Shown: positions 49,765 through 59,677 of the stretch, one piece after another
Numbering within the stretch: the first letter of the stretch is position 1
How the letters are laid out: the number at the start of each line of letters is the position of its first letter
Origin: DATBVX01 sp963696675
Lineage (GTDB): Bacteria; Pseudomonadota; Gammaproteobacteria; Steroidobacterales; Steroidobacteraceae
Direction of reading: 5' to 3'
Assembly (NCBI GenBank): GCA_963696675.1
Contig: CAVOLM010000061.1
Span: 48,665 to 112,664 of the forward strand
DNA: 64,000 nucleotides
Notes under the pieces: generated by a model
Database searches by the model: none
Seen by the model: the letters and a program-made list of their open reading frames with translations, nothing else
Told to the model about the DNA's origin: nothing
Program-made: the position numbers and the translations under genes

Positions 49765-51186
49765 CACGCGTCGTCTGTGTGTCGAATCGAGTGGCCGTGC
49801 CGAAGCGCGGCGCCGCGCCGGGCGGACTGACGGTCGGCGTCCTTTCCGCTTTGCGCAAGACAGGCGGCATGTGGTTCGGCTGGGGAGGCGAGCTGACCGA
49901 CGAGGAACCCGGTGAACCAGAGACCCTGATTCGCGACAACATCACCTACGTCACGATCAGACTGCGGCGCCGCGATTTCGAGGCCTACTACAACGGCTAC
50001 GCCAACTCGACCCTTTGGCCGCTGTTCCACTACCTCATGCGCAGCTTTCGCTACAACGAACGCCAGCAAGCAGTCCTACCGGAGCGTCAATCGCGCCTTC
50101 GCCGAACGGCTGGCGACGGTGCTCGAGCCCGGAGACGTGATCTGGGTGCATGACTATCACCTCATTCCGCTGGCGGAGCAGCTGCGCGAATTCGGTGTCA
50201 CGCGCCCCATCGGCTTCTTCCTGCACATTCCGTTTCCGCACATCGAGATGCTGCGCGTACTGCCCACCTATGCGGAGCTGCTGCGCGAGATGGTGGCGTA
50301 TGACGTGGTCGGGTTTCAGACCGAGAACGATCTGCAGAGCTTTCTTGCCGGGGTCGAGTACGTGTGGGGACGCGATGCGATCGGCGCACAAGGCCGCATT
50401 CACATCGGGACCCGCAGCGTGAGGACCGGCGTGTTCCCGATTGGCATTGACGTGCCTGCGGTGGAGGCCGCGGCCAGCGCGGCGGCGCAAAGCGATGCGG
50501 TGCGACGCCTGAGCGCGAGCCTGCTGGGTCGAAAGCTCATGGTCGGCGTGGATCGCCTCGACTACAGCAAGGGACTCATCGAGCGCTTCGCCGCGTACCA
50601 GACTTTTCTCGAGTCGTATCCGGAGAATCTGGGCAAGATCACCTTTATGCAGATCGCGCCGCTCAGCCGCACCGACGTGCGTGCCTATGCGGAAATTCGC
50701 CAGACGCTCGAGCAGTCAGCCGGACGCATCAATGGGCGCTTTGCGGATGCGGACTGGACACCGATCCGCTATCTCAACCGCAACGTGCCCCATGCCGCGC
50801 TGATGGGCTTTCTGCGAGCCGCGCAGGTTGCACTGGTCACGCCCGCGCGCGACGGCATGAATCTCGTCGCCAAGGAATTCGTCGCCGCGCAGGATCCGGC
50901 GGACCCCGGTGTGCTGATCCTGTCACCCCTCGCAGGCGCAGCGCGCGAATTGAACGGCGCGATCCAGGTCAATCCCTACGATGCCAAGGGCCTCGCGCAC
51001 GCCATGCAGACGGCGCTGGGGATGCCGCTGGCGGAGCGACGCGATCGGCATGCCGGAATGATGGAAGTTCTGCGCCGCAACGACGTCACCGCTTGGTACG
51101 AGCGTTTTCTGGAAGCGCTCAACGACTCGGCCGCGCGGGCCGCCCAGGGAACACGATTCCCTCCAGCAACTCGCGTTGCGTCGTGA
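49761..51186 (+). CDS. otsA: Trehalose-6-phosphate synthase (one frameshift)
   Basis: GT20 enzyme joining UDP-glucose or GDP-glucose with glucose-6-phosphate. VVCVSNRVA opens the protein; the frame slips near 50075; then VIWVHDYHLIPLAEQLRE, FFLHIPFP, VGVDRLDYSKGLIERF and ARDGMNLVAKEF identify the family. About 475 residues. The start overlaps the GH15 stop. Its 3' end overlaps the convergent LCAT-like gene by 68 bp. Confidence 0.95.
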
Positions 51187-52383
51187 CATCCAGCGCGTTC
51201 CAGTCGTGAGCAATCGTATCGGCGGAGCGCAGATCACGCTCGCGGACCACTCGCGGAGCCGCCTTCGATGGCCGGTGACGGGTTGCGAGTCGCTTCGTAA
51301 CGCCACGCGACAGCAGATCGCTGATGCCCGCAATGACGCGGCTGTTGCTCGGCAGCTCCGTGTGGCCCTCGGCGACGTAATAGGTTCTTGCTCCCGGGGA
51401 GCCGCGCCAGCGATAACGGTACGGTACCGTCGCCGTTGCGTGTCACTTCAAACAGCAGTTCATCGGCGCTGACTCGCATCCCGGTCACGGTCGGCTGATC
51501 AGTGCCCGCGATCAGGACCAAGCGCCCATCGGCCGGAGCAAGCCGCGAGCGATATGACGCACACCTTGCAAGTCGGGCTGCCTGCAGCCTGGGTCCAGAT
51601 TTCGGCCACGAGGAAGCGCGCCGCAAGTCCAGCCCGTCGAGTCGTTGCGGATCCGGAAGCATCTGGTACAGGCCTTCGAAGGTCGCGAACACATGCTGGG
51701 CGTGCGTGTCCGGGTCATGCTCGTGATCGAGGAGCGCGATCTTGTGTACCGGAGGGTAGGCCCCGCGCAGCGCAAGAACCGCCGCAAAGGAACCGAAATT
51801 CGGCGTGCCCAGCATGATGAGCCGCGCAATCTGTCGTTCGTGGTCACGCGTCATCGCGGCACGCGCGACGAGGCCACCCATGCTGTGTGCCACGACTGAG
51901 ACCGGTCCGCTGGAGTCGGCACGCACGCGCTGCGATCAACTCCCTGCCGAGCGACAGGACGTCCTGCCGCCAGTCGTAGGCGTGAAAGCACACATCGAAA
52001 CCGGCGCACTCGAGCGCGAGCTTCAACTTCAGATACATGAAAGTCTGCACACCGAGCGGACGCACGCGATTGCCAAGCGGAAGCGCGAGCTCAGTGAGGC
52101 GCCCGGCGGCGAGCGCGCTGGGATCGACCCACAAGACCTCGCGCCTCGGGCCCGGATGCCCAAGCTGGGAGCCCATGATGCCGTGCAGGATGTAGACGCG
52201 TGGGCCCCGCGGCCGGGGTCTTTTCTGCGTGGCCTGCGCGAGCATCCGCAGTTCGCGATAAAGCTCCTTCCCAAGGTGGCCCTCGATAACCTGACGGTGC
52301 TTGCCGGCGATCAGGCGCCGGCGCAGCTCGGGTTCCGGCAGGTTGAAGTAGGCGCGCTTACGCGCGCCGGTACGGGCCGCCAC
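51119..52383 (-). CDS. LCAT-like alpha/beta hydrolase (two frameshifts)
   Basis: The N-terminal part has VYILHGIMGSQLG and CFHAYDWRQDV, typical of lecithin-cholesterol-acyltransferase-like lipases. After a slip near 51928 the nucleophile elbow SVVAHSMGGLVARAAM and LGTPNFGS follow, and NGDGTVPL carries a late catalytic Asp. After a slip near 51410 the frame gives TYYVAEGHTELPSN with a candidate His and stops at 51119. About 420 residues. No signal peptide; substrate unknown. Confidence 0.8.
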
Positions 52384-52598
52384 GCACTACTCCTTGTGAA
52401 TTGGGCAAGGGTCTCGGGTCCCGCGCCGCGGGGCGCGCATAAGGGCCTTATGGGAGGTGTTTTACCCATTTTTCACCTAATGCCGGAGCTGTGCCCGGGG
52501 ACTTGTGCGGCCGATGTGACGCGCGTCTTCTCATTGCGCTGCAGGATCATTAATCTGGCAGGGCCCACTAATAACAACTATATCGATCTCAGGACTCT

Positions 52599-52952
52599 AT
52601 GCCCCAGACACCCGCGTGGTATCCGGGAAAATCCGAGGCATCCATCGGGGACGACGCCGACACGCTGGAATTACTGGCGCTCGATCCCGGACGCTCTATT
52701 ACGCGCCAGACGGTGGTGACGTGTCCTTCCTGCGGCTTTCGCCGGGAGGAAACCATGCCGGAAGCCCAGAGTACGCACTTCTACACGTGCACTCACTGCA
52801 GCAAGGTGCTCAAGCCCATCTTCGGTGACTGCTGCGTGTTCTGTTCTTATGGGACCATGATGTGCCCCACGGAACAGCGCCGCGCGCTGAGCGAGGCGAG
52901 CGAGCAGATTCGTCGTTACGTCGCCGACGACAACCCGGTCAAGGACACCTGA
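52599..52952 (+). CDS. Cys-rich small protein with GDCCVFCSYG motif
   Basis: 117 residues. A two-Cys knuckle CPSCGF (about 42-47) and CTHCSK (about 64-69) form a likely zinc ribbon, followed by GDCCVFCSYGTMMCP with five Cys in 15 residues. The family is widespread, but I know of no function. It is convergent with oxyR, 12 bp from its stop, which makes a link to redox or metal homeostasis conceivable only. Confidence 0.7.
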   Translation: MPQTPAWYPGKSEASIGDDADTLELLALDPGRSITRQTVVTCPSCGFRREETMPEAQSTHFYTCTHCSKVLKPIFGDCCVFCSYGTMMCPTEQRRALSEASEQIRRYVADDNPVKDT

Positions 52953-52964
52953 GCTCTGCACGCC

Positions 52965-53864
52965 TCACGGCGTGGCCTCGGCAATCAAGATGTCGCAGAC
53001 CGCCTTGATGGCGGGGATGCGAGTACTGCTCTTTCTCCACACTGCGCCGATCCGCCGCTGGGGCGATGGCTCCGTGAACGGACGGACTACGAGAGTGCGC
53101 GGGTTTCCGAACGGACTGCGCGTTGCCATTTCCGGCAGCAGCGTTACACCATGTCCGGCGGCCACCATCTGCCGCAGCGTCTCCAGGCTCGTGGCCCGAT
53201 AGTCCTCGCTCTCGTGAGCCGAGGTGTGGCTGCAAACTTCGAGCGCCTGGTCGCGCAGGCAGTGTCCATCCTCGAGCAACAAGAGGGTCTCATCGTCGAG
53301 ATCCGCAGGTTTCAGGCTCTTGCGACTCGCCAGGCGATGATCGGCGGGAAGCGCGACCCGGAATGGTTCCTTGAACAGCTCTCGCGACTCGAGCCCGTCC
53401 TGGTCGACTGGGAGGGCGAGGATGCCGAGATCGATCGCGCCTCCATGCAGGCGCTCCAGGAGCGCTTCCGTGCGGTGCTCATAGAGCAACAGTTTCAAGC
53501 GTGGCAGAGCGCGTCGGATACGCGTGGCCACGCGAGGCAGCAGATACGGGCCGATGGTCGGTATGAGCGCCATCTTGAGCGTGCCCGACAACGGATCCGT
53601 GCTATGGCGCGCGAGAGCAACGATCGCATCGCCCTCCTGAAGCATCCTCCGCGCACGGGCCACGATCTGTTCGCCGACTTCGGTGAGCGTGACCCGCTTC
53701 GGCTGGCGCTCTATCAGGGTGACGCCCAGGTAGTCTTCGAGCTTGCGTAGCTGCGCGCTCAGCGTGGGTTGACTCACGAAGCTGCGCTCGGCTGCACGGC
53801 CGAAGTGGCGCTCGTCCGCCAGCGCCACGAGGTAGCGCAAGTCCTTGAGTTTCAGATCGCTCAT
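52965..53864 (-). CDS. oxyR: Hydrogen-peroxide-sensing LysR regulator OxyR
   Basis: 299 residues from the ATG at 53864; the frame extends upstream but without homology. N-terminal HTH (FGRAAERSFVSQPTLSAQLRKLE) and the redox pair Cys202 and Cys211 in EDGHCLRDQALEVC match the E. coli Cys199/Cys208 pair, same spacing. Divergent from ahpC-ahpD with an OxyR-type site in between, so it probably controls them and itself. Confidence 0.95.
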   Translation of the reverse strand: MSDLKLKDLRYLVALADERHFGRAAERSFVSQPTLSAQLRKLEDYLGVTLIERQPKRVTLTEVGEQIVARARRMLQEGDAIVALARHSTDPLSGTLKMALIPTIGPYLLPRVATRIRRALPRLKLLLYEHRTEALLERLHGGAIDLGILALPVDQDGLESRELFKEPFRVALPADHRLASRKSLKPADLDDETLLLLEDGHCLRDQALEVCSHTSAHESEDYRATSLETLRQMVAAGHGVTLLPEMATRSPFGNPRTLVVRPFTEPSPQRRIGAVWRKSSTRIPAIKAVCDILIAEATP

Positions 53865-53872
53865 CTGCCTCA

Positions 53873-53909
53873 ATATACGCCATCTATCGAATTCATCGGA
53901 ACAATTGAT
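53873..53909. promoter_or_regulatory. OxyR-binding site between oxyR and ahpC
   Basis: Four tetranucleotides with 7-bp spacers, ATAT-N7-CTAT-N7-ATCG-N7-TGAT, run from 53873 to 53909. They fit the OxyR consensus ATAG-N7-CTAT-N7-ATAG-N7-CTAT at 11 of 16 positions. The site begins 9 bp upstream of the oxyR start codon and ends 82 bp before ahpC. Confidence 0.6.
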
Positions 53910-53991
53910 TAGCCACCCCAGGCTCCGGCTGCCATCCTGCGCGCCGTTCGCAGCCGGAGCTGCGTTTCGGTACATACAGGAGACAGAACTC

Positions 53992-54531
53992 ATGCTGGGT
54001 ATTGGACAGAAGTTTCCCGAATTCGCACTCACGGGCGTGGTCTCGAACGACCTGCAAAGCGCGTTCAAGCCGTTTACTCACGACAGCTTCGCAGGCAAGT
54101 GGAAGGTCATCTTCTTCTGGCCGAAAGACTTCACGTTCGTATGCCCGACCGAGATCGCGGCATTCGGCAAGCTCAACAAGGAATTCGCCGCGCGCGATGC
54201 GCAGGTGCTGGGCGTCAGCATCGACTCGGAATTCGTGCACCTTGCCTGGCGCAAGGACAAGGAAGAGCTGCGGTCACTCCCGTTCCCGATGCTGGCCGAC
54301 ATCAAGCGCGAGCTCTCGACCGCCCTCGGCATCCTGGACCCGGAGGCGGGTGTCGCGCAGCGTGCGACCTACATCGTTGATCCGCAGGGCATCATCCGCT
54401 TCGTCTACGTCACTGACCTGAACGTGGGCCGCAGTCCCGAAGAGGTGTTGCGCGTCCTGGACGGGCTGCAGACGGACGAGCTGTGCCCGTGCAACTGGAA
54501 GAAAGGCGAAGAGACGCTGAAGGCCGCCTGA
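53992..54531 (+). CDS. ahpC: Alkyl hydroperoxide reductase AhpC (peroxiredoxin)
   Basis: 179 residues. The peroxidatic Cys51 is in FTFVCPTE, and the C-terminal LCPCNW supplies the resolving Cys pair (165 and 167) typical of AhpC reduced by AhpD. It destroys hydroperoxides. The ATG follows AGGAGACAG. ahpD follows 77 bp later. Confidence 0.96.
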   Translation: MLGIGQKFPEFALTGVVSNDLQSAFKPFTHDSFAGKWKVIFFWPKDFTFVCPTEIAAFGKLNKEFAARDAQVLGVSIDSEFVHLAWRKDKEELRSLPFPMLADIKRELSTALGILDPEAGVAQRATYIVDPQGIIRFVYVTDLNVGRSPEEVLRVLDGLQTDELCPCNWKKGEETLKAA

Positions 54532-54608
54532 CCTTGGGCCAGGCCGCAGTCAACGCTGCGGCCTGCTCTCTCGCCAATTCGCCACTCAACGAACCCAACG
54601 GTTGAACC

Positions 54609-55145
54609 ATGACGCTCGAAACCATCAAGGACTCGATTCCCGACTACGCGCGCGACCTGAGGCTCAATCTCGGCACTGTACTCACGGCCCAGGGCTCGCC
54701 CGGGCTCACGCCGGAGCAGCTGTGGTCGATCGCGCTCGCAACTGCGATTGCGGCACGCAACGTGCCATTCGCTCGTGCGATCGAGGAACTCGCACGCGAA
54801 CAGCTCGATGAGGCACACCTCAATGCGGCGCGCGCTGCAGCCGCCATCATGGGCATGAATAACGTCTATTACCGGTTCTTGCACCTGGTGGAAGATGAGG
54901 AATATCAATCGTTGCCGGCGCGGCTGCGCATGAATGTCATCGGAAATCCAGGCATTGCGCAGGACGACTTCGAACTCCTGTCGCTCGCCGTGTCAGCGGT
55001 GAATGGCTGCGGGCTGTGCATCACGGCACACGAACGCAAGCTCCGCGCGCACGGAGTGAGTCGCGAAACCATTCAGAGCGCCGTGCGCATCGCATCGACG
55101 GTGCACGCCGTTGCCGGCGTGCTGGAGTTTGCCCAGGCCGCGTGA
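54609..55145 (+). CDS. ahpD: Alkylhydroperoxidase AhpD
   Basis: 178 residues. The catalytic CxxC with downstream His appears as NGCGLCITAHE, and MNNVYYRFLHL is the family signature. AhpD relays electrons (via lipoyl proteins in mycobacteria) to AhpC. The oxyR-ahpC-ahpD set is complete. Confidence 0.95.
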   Translation: MTLETIKDSIPDYARDLRLNLGTVLTAQGSPGLTPEQLWSIALATAIAARNVPFARAIEELAREQLDEAHLNAARAAAAIMGMNNVYYRFLHLVEDEEYQSLPARLRMNVIGNPGIAQDDFELLSLAVSAVNGCGLCITAHERKLRAHGVSRETIQSAVRIASTVHAVAGVLEFAQAA

Positions 55146-55216
55146 TCTCGTCGCCGAAGAGCGACAGCAATTGCACGTAGAATTTGCGCGCCGAAGCGCT
55201 TCGCTATACTCGGCGC

Positions 55217-55657
55217 ATGAGCGCCACGCCCAAACGCCTCTCGGCCGGCGCGGTTATCGTGCGCGAGACACCGCAGGGATGGCGGTTCCTCCTGTTGCGC
55301 GCTTTCAATCATTGGGATTTTCCCAAGGGGCTGGTCGAAAACGGTGAGGATCCAAAGGCGGCGGCAATTCGCGAAGTGCGCGAAGAAACCACGCTCGAGG
55401 ATCTGGCGTTCGCCTGGGGCGAGATCCACACCGAGACCGGCCCCTACAGTCGCGGCAAGACCGCGCGCTACTACCTGGCGCGGACCAGCACCGAATCCAT
55501 CAGCCTGCCGATGAATCCCGAGATCGGTCGCCCGGAACACAACGAATACCGCTGGGTCGACTACGCCACCGCCCTGCGTCTCGTATCGGATCGCGTGCGG
55601 CCGGTCATGGAATGGGCGGCCGGCTTTCTCGAGCTCGAGGATCCTTCCCCCCACTGA
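55217..55657 (+). CDS. Nudix hydrolase
   Basis: 146 residues. The Nudix box GLVENGEDPKAAAIREVREE-TTL fits GX5EX7REUXEEX2U except that the usual Gly after EE-x is Thr. The N-terminal SAGAVIVRETPQGWRFLLLRAFNHWDFPKG resembles diadenosine-tetraphosphate hydrolases. A TATACT box at 55205-55210 ends 7 bp before the ATG, so the message may be leaderless. Confidence 0.88.
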   Translation: MSATPKRLSAGAVIVRETPQGWRFLLLRAFNHWDFPKGLVENGEDPKAAAIREVREETTLEDLAFAWGEIHTETGPYSRGKTARYYLARTSTESISLPMNPEIGRPEHNEYRWVDYATALRLVSDRVRPVMEWAAGFLELEDPSPH

Positions 55658-55713
55658 GGCTCGATTCTGCCTCGCGAAAGCGTTAGCCTCGCGGTTTCTC
55701 CGGTGCCTGCAGC

Positions 55714-56023
55714 ATGTACCGCATCGTTTGGGAATTCGACGCCGCGCCCGAACGCTTGAAGGAATTCGAGCTCGAATACGGCCCCGCGGGCAAATGGGTC
55801 GAGTTCTTCCGGCGCAGCCCGGAGTATGTCGCCACCGAGCTGTTCCGCAGCATCGAGTCGCCGAATCGCTTTCATCACGCTGGATACCTGGCGGACGCGC
55901 GCCGGCTACGAGGCGTTCCGCAAGAGCAATGCCGAGGAGTACGCCAAGCTCGACAAGTGGTGCGAGCAGTTCACGGCTCATGAAAGGACGCTCGGCATGG
56001 TCGATGACGGCAGAAGCGCCTGA
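55714..56023 (+). CDS. Dimeric alpha/beta-barrel (antibiotic monooxygenase-like) protein, one frameshift
   Basis: The first frame gives YRIVWEFDAAPERLKEFELEYGP and WVEFFRRSPEYV; after a slip near 55880 the second frame continues FITLDTWRTRAGYEAFRKSNAEEYAKLD to a stop at 56023. About 103 residues, the usual size of ABM-domain proteins. Function not defined. Confidence 0.75.
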
Positions 56024-56040
56024 TGAGCTGCGACGCATGA

Positions 56041-57345
56041 ATGGCTGAGGTCCAATCCCAGAAGCGCCGCGAATCGCCGGTCCAGGTGCTCATCGTCGGA
56101 GCTGGATTCGTCGGCCTGAACGCTGCCAAGGCGCTCGGAAATCGCGCTGGCGTCGAGGTCACGGTTCTGGATCGGCAGAACCATCACCTGTTTCAGCCTC
56201 TTCTCTACCAGGTCGCAACCGCGGCGTTGAGTCCTGCCGACATCGCGGCGCCGATACGCAGCATCCTGTCCTCGCGCCGCAACGTGCGCGTTCTTCAAGG
56301 CACGGCACAATCGGTCGACGTCGCCAGGCGCACGGTAGCTACTGATATCGGGGAGCTCACGTACGACTATCTGGTCCTCGGTTGTGGATCGACTCATACC
56401 TATTTCGGGCACGAAGAATGGGAGCCCTATGCTCCCGGACTCAAGAACCTGCCGCAGGCGACCGAGATCCGCAGGCGTATCCTGACCGCGTTCGAAGCTG
56501 CCGAGCGGGAAAGTGATCCGGACTGTCATCGCAGGATGCTGACGTTCGTCATCGTCGGCGGGGGACCCACCGGAGTGGAACTCGCTGGCGCCATCGGTGA
56601 AATGAGTCGTTACACGCTGGCACGCGATTTCCGTCGCATCGATCCGCGCCAGTCGCGCGTGGTACTCATCGAGGCGGGCGCGCGACTCCTGCCGACTTTT
56701 TCCGCGGAGCTCGCCCTGCGCGCACAGCGCGATCTTGAATCGTTGGGCGTGCAGATCAGGGTCGCGCGCATGGTCACAGGCGCAAGCGCCCAAGGAGTCG
56801 AGATGGGAGCGGAGAGGATCGATGCTGCAACGATCCTCTGGGCCGCAGGCGTACGTGCAAGCAACATCGGGGCGACACTCGGGGTCGAGCTCGATCGTGG
56901 CGGCCGCGTTCCCGTCCGGGCGGATCTCGCCGTTGCAGGTCACCCGGAACTGTTCGTGGCTGGCGATCTCGCACGCTGTCAGGACATCAAACAGGACCGG
57001 CTCCTGCCGGGAGTCGCAGCGGTGGCGATGCAACAGGGACTTTATATCGGGCGCACGATTCTCAACGACCTGCGCGGCGGCAAGCGCGAGCCATTCCGCT
57101 ACTACGACAAGGGCCAAATGGCGACGATCGGGCGCAGTCGCGCGATCTGCGAGCTCGGGCGCATGCACTTCAGTGGGCACTTTGCATGGTGGCTGTGGTT
57201 GCTGGTGCACATCTATGCGCTCACGGGCTTTCGCAATCGCCTTTCCGTGATGCTGGAGTGGGCGTGGTCTTATTTCACATTCGGCCGCGGCGCGCGCCTG
57301 ATAGTGCCGCGCGAGTGGCGCCAGTACAGTTCCGGCGACGGATGA
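56041..57345 (+). CDS. ndh: Type II NADH:quinone dehydrogenase (NDH-2)
   Basis: 434 residues. FAD site VLIVGAGFVGLNAAKAL, the quinone-binding FQPLLYQVATAAL segment, NADH site FVIVGGGPTGVELAGAIGE and the second FAD contact FVAGDLA. The C-terminus carries a hydrophobic WWLWLLVHIYALTGFRNRL segment for peripheral membrane attachment. Non-proton-pumping entry of electrons into the respiratory chain. Confidence 0.95.
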   Translation: MAEVQSQKRRESPVQVLIVGAGFVGLNAAKALGNRAGVEVTVLDRQNHHLFQPLLYQVATAALSPADIAAPIRSILSSRRNVRVLQGTAQSVDVARRTVATDIGELTYDYLVLGCGSTHTYFGHEEWEPYAPGLKNLPQATEIRRRILTAFEAAERESDPDCHRRMLTFVIVGGGPTGVELAGAIGEMSRYTLARDFRRIDPRQSRVVLIEAGARLLPTFSAELALRAQRDLESLGVQIRVARMVTGASAQGVEMGAERIDAATILWAAGVRASNIGATLGVELDRGGRVPVRADLAVAGHPELFVAGDLARCQDIKQDRLLPGVAAVAMQQGLYIGRTILNDLRGGKREPFRYYDKGQMATIGRSRAICELGRMHFSGHFAWWLWLLVHIYALTGFRNRLSVMLEWAWSYFTFGRGARLIVPREWRQYSSGDG

Positions 57346-57423
57346 CCGTGTACGATACCGTGTGCAGTCCGGCAACCCGGGCGGGGCGCTGAACATTCAA
57401 CAACTTCCGGAGACAGCCGCTTC

Positions 57424-59478
57424 ATGCGCTCGAAACGAATCCGGCAATGGCTCATCTGGGGCCTGATTGCATTGATCGGCGCCGCCTCATTTGCAGGCAT
57501 CGCGCTGAACCGCGGAGAGGCGATCAATGCCGCGTGGCTCGTAGTCGCCGCCGCATGCGTCTACCTGCTCGCGTACCGGTTCTATAGCGGCTGGATCGCC
57601 GCGCGCGTCGTCGCGCTCGATGCGACTCGCGCTACGCCGGCGGAAAGCCTGGAAAACGGCCGGGATTTCATGCCGACCAACCGCTGGATCGTGTTCGGTC
57701 ATCACTTCGCCGCGATCGCTGGGGCCGGTCCGCTCGTGGGTCCGACACTCGCTGCGCAGTTCGGCTATCTGCCCGGAACACTGTGGCTGCTGGTCGGGGC
57801 AGTGCTGGGCGGCTGTGTGCAGGACATGCTGGTGATGTTCTGCTCGGTGCGCCGCAATGGCCGCGGGATTGGCCAGATGGCCCACGACGAACTCAGCCCG
57901 ATTGGCGGAACGGCAGCGCTGGTAGCGACGCTCACCATCATAACGATACTGATCGCCGTGCTGGCGCTCGTGGTCGTCAAGGCGATGGCACACAGCCCGT
58001 GGTCGACGTTTACGGTGTTCGCGACCATTCCCATTGCCATCCTGGTCGGTATCTACCTTCGGGTGCTGCGGCCCGGCCGGGTGCTCGAAGGCACCGCGTT
58101 GGGTGTGCTGCTGTTGCTCCTCGCGGTCCTTGCAGGCGGCTGGATCGATGCCAACCTGCAGCTGCGGGGTCTGTTCGACCTCGACGCACAAACGCTCGCA
58201 TGGTTCGTGATGGTCTATGGGTTCATCGCCGCGGTATTGCCAGTCTGGCTGTTGCTCGCGCCGCGCGACTATCTCTCGACGTTCGTAAAGCTGGGCGTTG
58301 TCCTGCTGCTGGCGCTCGCCGTCTGTGTGATCTCGCCGGAAATCAAGATGCCGCCGCTGACGCGCTTCATCGACGGCACGGGGCCGATCTTCAGCGGCAA
58401 GCTGTTCCCGTTCCTGTTCATCACGCTGGCGTGCGGGGCGATTTCGGGGTTCCACTCACTCGTCGCTTCGGGGACCACCCCCAAGCTGCTGGCGCGTGAG
58501 ACCGACATCCGACTGGTCGGTTACGGATCGATGGCGCTCGAGTCGAGTGTTGGCATCCTGGCGTTGATCGCGGCTTGCGTGCTCGATCCCGGGGTCTACT
58601 TTGCGATCAACGTGGCAGGTGGCGTGGTCGGTGCCGATCCGCAGGTTGCAACGGCGACGATTACGGGCTGGGGATTCCCGGTGACGGCCGAACAGATGCA
58701 CAGTCTCGCCCACAGCATGGGCGAGCAGACGCTGTTTGCGCGCACCGGCGGCGCACCCTCGCTTGCGGTGGGAATGGCCAGTATCTTCGGTTCTGCGTTC
58801 GGTCAGTCGCTGCTCTCGATGTGGTACCACTTCGCTATCATGTTCGAGGCGGTGTTCATCCTGACGGTGCTGGACGCAGGCACGAGGGTGGGCCGATTCA
58901 TCGTGCAGGAAGCTTTCGGCAAAGTGAGTGAACAGTTCGGCCGCACCTCCTGGTATCCCTCTGTCGTTCTTTCCAGCCTGGTGACCGTCGCAGGCTGGGG
59001 ATACTTTCTTTATATAGGGGTCATTGATCCGAACGGCGGCATCAACATTCTCTGGCCGCTGTTTGGCATCGCCAATCAGCTGCTGGCCGCGATCGCGCTG
59101 GCGGTGGTGACGGCGATTCTGGTGAAGAGCGGCCGTATACGCTATGCCTGGGTGACTGGTGCGCCACTGGCCTGGCTGGTCACGGTCACGACGACGGCTT
59201 CGCTACAGAAGATCCTGAGTGCCGATCCGAAACTCGGGTTCTTCGCCGCGGCGCGCGACCTGTCGGATAAGCTCGCCGCCGGGTTATTGCCAGCGGATCG
59301 GGCCGCCTCGGCGCCCCAGCTCATTTTCAATCAGCACCTCGATGGCTGGCTGACCGCGTTCTTTCTCGCACTGGTGTGGATCGTCGTCCTCGACATGGTC
59401 AGGAGTTGCGCGTTGCATCTCACCGGACGTGCTGAGGGCTGCCGTGAAGCCCCCTATCAGCGGACACAGATTGCATGA
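57424..59478 (+). CDS. cstA: Carbon starvation protein CstA (pyruvate/peptide transporter family)
   Basis: 684 residues with about 16-18 membrane helices. The conserved HHFAAIAGAGPLVGPTLAAQFGYLPGTLWLLVGAVLGG and VHDMLVMF-like VQDMLVMFCSVRRNGRGIGQMA identify CstA. Members import pyruvate or peptides under starvation. The 3' end overlaps the small YbdD-like gene by 4 bp (ATGA), the standard pairing. Confidence 0.96.
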   Translation: MRSKRIRQWLIWGLIALIGAASFAGIALNRGEAINAAWLVVAAACVYLLAYRFYSGWIAARVVALDATRATPAESLENGRDFMPTNRWIVFGHHFAAIAGAGPLVGPTLAAQFGYLPGTLWLLVGAVLGGCVQDMLVMFCSVRRNGRGIGQMAHDELSPIGGTAALVATLTIITILIAVLALVVVKAMAHSPWSTFTVFATIPIAILVGIYLRVLRPGRVLEGTALGVLLLLLAVLAGGWIDANLQLRGLFDLDAQTLAWFVMVYGFIAAVLPVWLLLAPRDYLSTFVKLGVVLLLALAVCVISPEIKMPPLTRFIDGTGPIFSGKLFPFLFITLACGAISGFHSLVASGTTPKLLARETDIRLVGYGSMALESSVGILALIAACVLDPGVYFAINVAGGVVGADPQVATATITGWGFPVTAEQMHSLAHSMGEQTLFARTGGAPSLAVGMASIFGSAFGQSLLSMWYHFAIMFEAVFILTVLDAGTRVGRFIVQEAFGKVSEQFGRTSWYPSVVLSSLVTVAGWGYFLYIGVIDPNGGINILWPLFGIANQLLAAIALAVVTAILVKSGRIRYAWVTGAPLAWLVTVTTTASLQKILSADPKLGFFAAARDLSDKLAAGLLPADRAASAPQLIFNQHLDGWLTAFFLALVWIVVLDMVRSCALHLTGRAEGCREAPYQRTQIA

Positions 59479-59672
59479 GCACCACCGGCGTCAATCGATG
59501 GTCGCTGCTGTGGGAAGCGCTGCGCTCGCTCACCGGCGATAACAGCTACGAACGTTACGTGAAACATCTCGCGGCACGCCATCCGCAGGATCGTCCCCTG
59601 ACCCGTGCACGCTTCTACGCGAGCGAGCTCGAGCGGCGGTGGAACCGGGACGGGCCGACGCGCTGCTGCTGA
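59475..59672 (+). CDS. YbdD/YjiX-family small protein (CstA partner)
   Basis: 65 residues. The GDNSYERYVKHLAARHPQDRPLTRARFYASELERRW core is the family signature; it accompanies cstA in most genomes and may be needed for transport. Ends 5 bp before the convergent yajQ. Confidence 0.92.
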   Translation: MSTTGVNRWSLLWEALRSLTGDNSYERYVKHLAARHPQDRPLTRARFYASELERRWNRDGPTRCC

Positions 59673-59677
59673 ATCGT

